From: Pseudolachnospira sp964507035
GTDB lineage: Bacteria; Bacillota; Clostridia; Lachnospirales; Lachnospiraceae
DNA: 16,925 nt
Assembly (NCBI GenBank): GCA_964507035.1
Contig: CAZDOQ010000027.1
Coordinates: 1 to 16,925 of the forward strand
Reading direction: 5' to 3'
Below are positions 13,069 through 16,925 of the stretch, piece after piece (the stretch's first letter is position 1; every line of letters starts with the position of its first letter). Under the pieces are notes generated by a model. It did not search any database, was not told the origin of the DNA, and saw only the letters and a program-made list of their open reading frames with translations. A program made the translations under genes and the position numbers.

Positions 13069-15325
13069 CGGCGGCCTGTACCGGGAAGGACTGCGGCAGC
13101 TGCAGGTCATAGGAATTTTGAGTCTGGTGCTGCTGACCCTGGCGGCGGTGCTGGCGCCGGTGGGTCGCGCCGTCAACATCTCCAGCGTGGAGGCGGCCTG
13201 TCTGGCCACCGGGGAGACCTTTCGCCCGGAAACACTGACCTTCCTCTCCTCCCATCCCCTGCTGGTACTGTGCTTTCCGGTGCTGGCGCCGGTGATGAGC
13301 CTCTATCTGTTCCACATCCTGGACCGGCGGGAGGCCTGTGATTTTTACCACTCCATTCCCCAGACCCGGGGCTGCCTGTTTGTCAGCCTGACGGCGGCGC
13401 TGTTTACCTGGCTTTTGGCTATCCTTTTGGTCTCTTCGCTGGTAAACCTGGCGGTGTGCCAGCTGCTTGGCCGGTATTTAACCCTGACCTTCAGATCCAT
13501 CCCGCCGCTGCTGTTGAATTTGACGGCGGCCACCTTGCTGGTATCCGCAGCGGTTCTTTTGGCCATGAGCCTCACCGGCACCCTGTTCACCAACATGGTG
13601 GTGGCCCTGCTGATTCTGTTCCTGCCCCGGGCTATTTTGTTGGCAGTGACCATATGCCTCAGCTCGGCCATGCCCTATGTCAGCAGCTCCCATCTGTTTC
13701 CGTTTCTGGATTATTCCTGGAACGTGGTGGCCGGCGTTATCATTGGCTGCTTTGACGGCACGGCGGGGGATGTGATCTACCGTTGGCAGTCCGGCGTTTA
13801 TACGCTGGTGCTGGCCTTGCTTTATCTGGTGCTGGCCGGCGTCTGCTTTGTGCGCCGGAAGAGCGAAGCTGCCGGCCAGGCGGCTCCCAGCCGGCGTCTG
13901 CAGCTGGCCTTCCGCCTGGCGGTGTCCCTGACCGTCTGCCTGATCCCCATGGGCATGATCTTTGATTTCCTTGCCGGAGGGAGCGAGATCGGCGGCAGCT
14001 GGCTTTTTACCCTGCTGGTGCTCTACCTGATAGCGGTGATCGCCTACTTCCTGTATGAGCTCATTGCCACCCGAAAGTTGCGGAATCTGACCCGGGCGGT
14101 GCCGGGGCTGGGAATGCTGGCGGGTTTAAATTTGCTGTTGATCTTTGGCATGTTTGGCATTTATCGGTATACCTCCTCCCAGCAGCCGGAGGCGGAAGAG
14201 ATCTCCTACGTGTCTCTTCAAGCGGACAGAACGGTTTGGGTGATCACCTCCAGTTCCTCCCAGTCTGAGCAACAGATGAGTCCCTACTTTGACACGCTGC
14301 TGGAGGATGTGCAGCTGGATTCCCCGGAGGTGCGGAACATGGTGAGCCAGCGGCTGCGCCAGACCATTGAATACTACAGCGGTTCCGGGGATCTGGAGGC
14401 AAACCGGCTTTTCGGCAGCGGAAACACCTGGTCTTGCCTTCTGCGGATTCAGGCAGGAAACAAGGCCTTGTACCGGAATGTATATCTGACGGAAGCGGAT
14501 CTGCAGCTGCTGAAGCGCAATCTCCAGCAAAAGCCGGAGGTCCAGGAGATCTACCAGAACCTGCCGCCGGACGAAGAGCGGGAGACCACCGTTTCTTCCG
14601 GAAAACTCAGCGATGCCGCAGCCGGCCGGGTCTATGAGACCCTTCGGGCGGAAGTGGCGGAGATGGACTTTTCCCAGTGGTACTCCCTGGTGGAAGGAAC
14701 GGATCAGACCAGCGGCAACACTGTGGTGGCCTACCTGAGCATGAGCACCTATTGGAATAGCCAGTGGCTGGGAACCGATCTGCCCATCTCCACCGCCATG
14801 CCGGAGACCTTCCGGACGTTTATGGAGGAATACCAGGCGGCTATGGAGAGCAGTACAGAAGATCTGTTGCAGGCGCTGGGGGACGGATCCGCTTTCCTGG
14901 TTGGCCTCTATTGTTCCGGGTATGAAGAGGGCCGGTTCGCTTTCTATGGAAATCGGGATTTCAACTTCGATCCCTATGCGGAAGAATGGGAGGGGATGGA
15001 AGAGGACGCGGAAGAAGCGGTGGAGGACCTCACCGAAGAAGAGGCGGTGTCTCATTTGGCCTGGAACTCCGATGTGGACGAGACGCAGGAGCGGCAGGAG
15101 AGCCAGCAGGCTGGGGCTGCGCTGAAGCAGATGCTGGACCAGCGCTTGGGGGAACCGGTGGAGGCCGGAAAAGACTTTTTAAGCCTCGAGATTTCCTCCT
15201 ATGTGGGCGGAGAATATCGGTATCTGCCTCTGTATGTGGCGGCAGGCCGGGAGGATATTCCCCAGGAACTGCAGGAACTGATGGATTTTTCCGAGGTGGC
15301 CGCAGTCCGGGCCAGATCCAGCTGA
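13049..15325 (+). CDS. Large ABC transporter permease with C-terminal soluble domain
   Basis: A 758-residue membrane protein partnering the preceding ATPase. About ten hydrophobic segments occupy residues 20-371 (for example 20-40, 70-90, 108-138, 155-178, 182-205, 250-268, 287-308, 317-339, 352-371), with the motif FYHSIPQTRG (99-108) typical of this Firmicute ABC-2-like permease family. Residues 372-758 form a non-membrane domain of nearly 390 residues, probably the DUF6449-type region seen in permeases of GntR-linked operons. It includes a strongly acidic patch around 640-667 (EEWEGMEEDAEEAVEDLTEEE). The in-frame ORF begins earlier, but the ATG at 13049 has AAAGGAGGG at 13035-13043 and starts just ahead of the first membrane segment. 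The operon ends at the terminator 15345-15393. Family name is moderately sure; substrate unknown. Confidence 0.85.
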   Translation: MKRSWFDGGLYREGLRQLQVIGILSLVLLTLAAVLAPVGRAVNISSVEAACLATGETFRPETLTFLSSHPLLVLCFPVLAPVMSLYLFHILDRREACDFYHSIPQTRGCLFVSLTAALFTWLLAILLVSSLVNLAVCQLLGRYLTLTFRSIPPLLLNLTAATLLVSAAVLLAMSLTGTLFTNMVVALLILFLPRAILLAVTICLSSAMPYVSSSHLFPFLDYSWNVVAGVIIGCFDGTAGDVIYRWQSGVYTLVLALLYLVLAGVCFVRRKSEAAGQAAPSRRLQLAFRLAVSLTVCLIPMGMIFDFLAGGSEIGGSWLFTLLVLYLIAVIAYFLYELIATRKLRNLTRAVPGLGMLAGLNLLLIFGMFGIYRYTSSQQPEAEEISYVSLQADRTVWVITSSSSQSEQQMSPYFDTLLEDVQLDSPEVRNMVSQRLRQTIEYYSGSGDLEANRLFGSGNTWSCLLRIQAGNKALYRNVYLTEADLQLLKRNLQQKPEVQEIYQNLPPDEERETTVSSGKLSDAAAGRVYETLRAEVAEMDFSQWYSLVEGTDQTSGNTVVAYLSMSTYWNSQWLGTDLPISTAMPETFRTFMEEYQAAMESSTEDLLQALGDGSAFLVGLYCSGYEEGRFAFYGNRDFNFDPYAEEWEGMEEDAEEAVEDLTEEEAVSHLAWNSDVDETQERQESQQAGAALKQMLDQRLGEPVEAGKDFLSLEISSYVGGEYRYLPLYVAAGREDIPQELQELMDFSEVAAVRARSS

Positions 15326-15344
15326 GCATCCCGGCTGGCACATC

Positions 15345-15393
15345 AAAAACGGACGGAAGCAGGCAAGGTTTCATGCCACTTCCGTCCGTTTTT
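15345..15393. terminator. Bidirectional intrinsic terminator
   Basis: AAAAACGGACGGAAG (15345-15359) and CTTCCGTCCGTTTTT (15379-15393) form a perfect 15-pair stem. GGC/GCC inside the loop may add three pairs. The T tract on one strand and A tract on the other make it work for the + strand ABC operon and for the minus-strand decarboxylase operon, which converge here. Confidence 0.92.
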
Positions 15394-15418
15394 CAATTCA
15401 TTTTGAAATTCTATTCAG

Positions 15419-15541
15419 TCAGTCTTTCTTTCCAGTGAACTTGCTCATGATCCAGACGACGATCATAATGATGATGCTGGCGGCGAAAATGCCCAGCATG
15501 CCTTTCCAGAGAATCTCCAATGCAATCAAAAAGTTTTCCAT
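15419..15541 (-). CDS. OadG-related small membrane subunit (40 aa)
   Basis: A 40-residue peptide with one membrane helix: MENFLIALEILWKGMLGIF, then an Ile/Met/Val-rich stretch, ending SKFTGKKD. A short amphipathic N-terminus, single helix and lysine-rich cytosolic tail match the tiny OadG-related subunits found beside Na+-translocating decarboxylase beta subunits. It lacks the long Pro/Ala-rich linker and zinc-binding tail of classical OadG, so it may only stabilise the membrane part. A perfect AAAGGAGG (plus-strand 15551-15558) lies 9 bases ahead of the ATG and overlaps the end of the upstream beta-subunit gene; the coding regions are 15 bases apart. It is below the length cut-off of many gene finders, but the ribosome site, position and helix make it convincing. 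Confidence 0.85.
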   Translation of the reverse strand: MENFLIALEILWKGMLGIFAASIIIMIVVWIMSKFTGKKD

Positions 15542-15556
15542 GTTTGACTTCCTCCT

Positions 15557-16693
15557 TTACAAGAACTGGCTGACCAGGCTGATCACGAGACCGCCGGCCA
15601 CCACAGATGCGATCTGACCGGAAACGTTGGCTCCCGCCGCATGCATCAGAATGATGTTGGTGGGGTCCTCCTCCATGGCCATTTTCTGAACCACCCGGGA
15701 GGACATGGGGAACGCGGAGATACCCGCTGCGCCGATCATGGGGTTGATCTTTTCCTTCCGGAATAGGTTCAGGATCTTGGCAAAGACCACACCGCCGATG
15801 GAGTCAAAGACAAAGGCCAGCAGGCCAATGATCATGATCATAATGGTTTCCGGTTGCACAAACTGATCTGCCCGCATGCTGAAGGAGATGGTGATGCCAA
15901 GGAGCAGGGTGATCAGGTTGGCCAGATTGTCCTGGGCCGTCTGGGACATGGTCTTCACCACGCTGCACTCCCGGAGCAGGTTGCCGAACATCAAAAAGCC
16001 AACCAGGGCTACCGAAGACGGGGCAAGGAAGCCCACAATGAAGGTTACCGCAATGGGGAAGGCAATCCGCATGGGGCGGCTGACGGTTCTGGCGTGATAG
16101 TTCATGTGAATCCGCCGCTCCTTTTTGGTGGTGACCAGCTTGATGGCAAAGGGCTGGACAATGGGCACCAGGGCCATGTAGGAGTAGGCGGCCACCGCAA
16201 TGGGTCCCACAAACCGGGAATCCAGAATCTGGGACACCAGAATGGAGGTGGGGCCGTCGGCGGCGCCAATGATGCCGATGGAGGCGGCGTCCTTTAGGTC
16301 AAAGCCCATCAGCGCGGCGGCGCAGATGGCAAAGAAAATACCAAATTGAGCGGCGGCCCCGAACAGGAACATCACCGGCTGGGACAGCAGCGGTCCAAAA
16401 TCGATCATGGCGCCGATGCCAATGAACAGCAGGATCGGCATGGCCTCAGAGGCCTCAATGCCCACCTCAAACAGCCACTGGATGATGCCGTTGGTTGCCA
16501 CCTTGCCTTCCACCAGCTGGTCAATGACGCCGCTCATGGGCAGATTAACCAGAATGGCGCCAAAACCCATGGGAAGCAGCAGAGAAGGCTCATACTCTTT
16601 CTTGATGGCCAGGTAGATGAGCAAAATGCCGATGGCGTACATAACCACCTGCTGCCAGGTTACATTTATCAAACCTTCCACTAAAAAATCCAT
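15557..16693 (-). CDS. oadB: Na+-translocating decarboxylase beta subunit
   Basis: Membrane subunit of the OadB/GcdB/MmdB family, which couples decarboxylation of a biotin-bound carboxyl group to Na+ export. The 378-residue product is of usual length and highly hydrophobic. Residues shown to matter in Klebsiella OadB are present with identical spacing: D146 (GAADGPTSILVS), Y172, and N317, G321, S326 and R333 in NPMIGAAGISAFPMSSR. The substrate (oxaloacetate, glutaconyl-CoA or methylmalonyl-CoA) cannot be told from the beta subunit, and no carboxyltransferase or biotin carrier is in the window. The frame extends 45 codons upstream through the leader terminator, so the ATG at 16693 (MDFLVEGLINV) is chosen. 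AAAGGAG at plus-strand 16709-16715 is 15 bases away, longer than ideal. Confidence 0.95.
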   Translation of the reverse strand: MDFLVEGLINVTWQQVVMYAIGILLIYLAIKKEYEPSLLLPMGFGAILVNLPMSGVIDQLVEGKVATNGIIQWLFEVGIEASEAMPILLFIGIGAMIDFGPLLSQPVMFLFGAAAQFGIFFAICAAALMGFDLKDAASIGIIGAADGPTSILVSQILDSRFVGPIAVAAYSYMALVPIVQPFAIKLVTTKKERRIHMNYHARTVSRPMRIAFPIAVTFIVGFLAPSSVALVGFLMFGNLLRECSVVKTMSQTAQDNLANLITLLLGITISFSMRADQFVQPETIMIMIIGLLAFVFDSIGGVVFAKILNLFRKEKINPMIGAAGISAFPMSSRVVQKMAMEEDPTNIILMHAAGANVSGQIASVVAGGLVISLVSQFL

Positions 16694-16750
16694 TGTTTTT
16701 CTCTTGTTCTCCTTTGTCTCAGAATATTTGGGAATTGTTTTGTATATAAA

Positions 16751-16785
16751 AAGACTTTTGCCCAGAATTCCTGTGCAAAAGTCTT
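16751..16785 (-). terminator. Leader terminator of the decarboxylase operon
   Basis: Read on the minus strand, AAGACTTTTGC (16785 to 16775) and GCAAAAGTCTT (16761 to 16751) form a perfect 11-pair stem with a 13-base loop, followed by TTTATATA after the stem's terminal TT. It lies 57 bases before the beta-subunit start codon, inside the leader, and its 5' arm contains the 3' strand of the upstream aptamer's P1. It is therefore best read as a regulated attenuator, although a terminator for an unseen upstream gene is possible. Confidence 0.8.
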
Positions 16786-16863
16786 GCCATTTCAACTCCA
16801 TGCGGGTCCCTGAACCGTATTGACGCATTGGAATCCATGTTTATGCCGGCTACTCCCTTTTAC
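16775..16863 (-). ncRNA. Metal-ion riboswitch-like aptamer (yybP-ykoY or Na+-I type)
   Basis: Minus-strand leader with a compact fold. P1 GTAAAAG (16863-16857) pairs with CTTTTGC (16781-16775). An asymmetric loop GGAGTA (16856-16851) opposite AAGA (16785-16782) follows, then GCCG (16850-16847) with TGGC (16789-16786). A second arm is CCAATGCG (16831-16824, one bulged A) with CGCATGG (16804-16798), an internal TCAATAC loop and a GGTT/GACC cap. GGGAGTAGC, CGTCAATACGG and GGCAAGAC resemble the conserved loops of the Mn2+-sensing yybP-ykoY class. The sodium-pump context makes the DUF1646/Na+-I class a strong alternative. A ligand-regulated leader is likely; the exact class is uncertain. Confidence 0.7.
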
Positions 16864-16871
16864 AGTTCTTA

Positions 16872-16877
16872 AGTATA
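16872..16877 (-). promoter_or_regulatory. Probable -10 box of the decarboxylase operon
   Basis: TATACT on the minus strand. The predicted start near 16865 falls immediately before the P1 helix of the leader aptamer, as expected for a riboswitch transcript. No good -35 box lies 16-18 bases upstream (TTAACA is 21 bases away), so the call rests on the -10 box and position. Confidence 0.4.
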
Positions 16878-16925
16878 GCCAAAAAAGAACATGCTGTGTG
16901 TTAAGATTTCGCTAAGAAACAGAAT

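Noticed and set aside
14126..15055. Long minus-strand ORF inside the permease gene, and similar ones opposite nfo, folE and folP
   Set aside because: These are antisense shadows produced by GC-rich third codon positions. None has a recognisable domain, whereas the opposite strand has clear protein families.
16694..16828. 45-residue N-terminal extension of the decarboxylase beta subunit
   Set aside because: It would be translated from the leader terminator and part of the aptamer, and the family normally starts near the first membrane helix, at MDFLVEGL.
1..16925. CRISPR arrays, tRNA or rRNA genes, insertion sequences, attachment sites
   Set aside because: No regularly spaced repeats, tRNA-like fold, rRNA sequence, transposase or integrase motif was seen on reading both strands.

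Overview
The window reads as chromosomal DNA of a GC-rich, anaerobic Clostridia-type Firmicute, most likely an Oscillospirales-type gut bacterium. The evidence is purine-rich AGGAGG ribosome sites, sigma-A promoters with 17-18 bp spacing, a THF riboswitch, electron-bifurcating flavoprotein genes, a YtrA-type GntR/ABC module and a Na+-translocating decarboxylase subunit. The taxonomic call is inference. I saw no rRNA, tRNA, CRISPR array, transposase or phage gene.

Left part, + strand: endonuclease IV (nfo) and a DUF1015 protein, each behind its own good promoter, with a short coding-like remnant between them. Next comes a 393-base gap holding a strong promoter, a tetrahydrofolate riboswitch aptamer and an intrinsic terminator. 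This leader precedes a tight run of seven genes: folE, a small HD-domain phosphohydrolase, folP, a folB-folK fusion, a GlcD/D-lactate-dehydrogenase-type flavoprotein, etfB and a ferredoxin-fused etfA. The first four make the pterin half of folate, with the HD protein in the position of the often-missing dihydroneopterin triphosphate dephosphorylation step. The last three look like an electron-bifurcating 2-hydroxyacid (lactate-type) dehydrogenase. No terminator is visible between the two parts, so the riboswitch may influence both.

Middle: a two-gene minus-strand unit, a TPR protein followed by a short KdpD-type histidine kinase with no response regulator in view. It converges on etfA. A divergent GIY-YIG (UPF0213/YhbQ-type) protein lies on the other side, then a GntR-family repressor, ABC ATPase and large ABC permease operon. 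That operon is preceded by a promoter and a near-perfect palindromic operator, and ends at a strong bidirectional terminator.

Right end, minus strand: the beta subunit of a Na+-translocating decarboxylase followed by a 40-residue OadG-related membrane peptide that is too short for usual ORF cut-offs. Upstream lies a leader RNA with the hallmarks of a metal-ion riboswitch. It resembles yybP-ykoY, but its place before a sodium pump makes a Na+-sensing (DUF1646/Na+-I) class worth testing. Its P1 helix and the following terminator compete for the same bases, which predicts an ON switch. This leader and the THF riboswitch operon are the two most interesting parts of the window.
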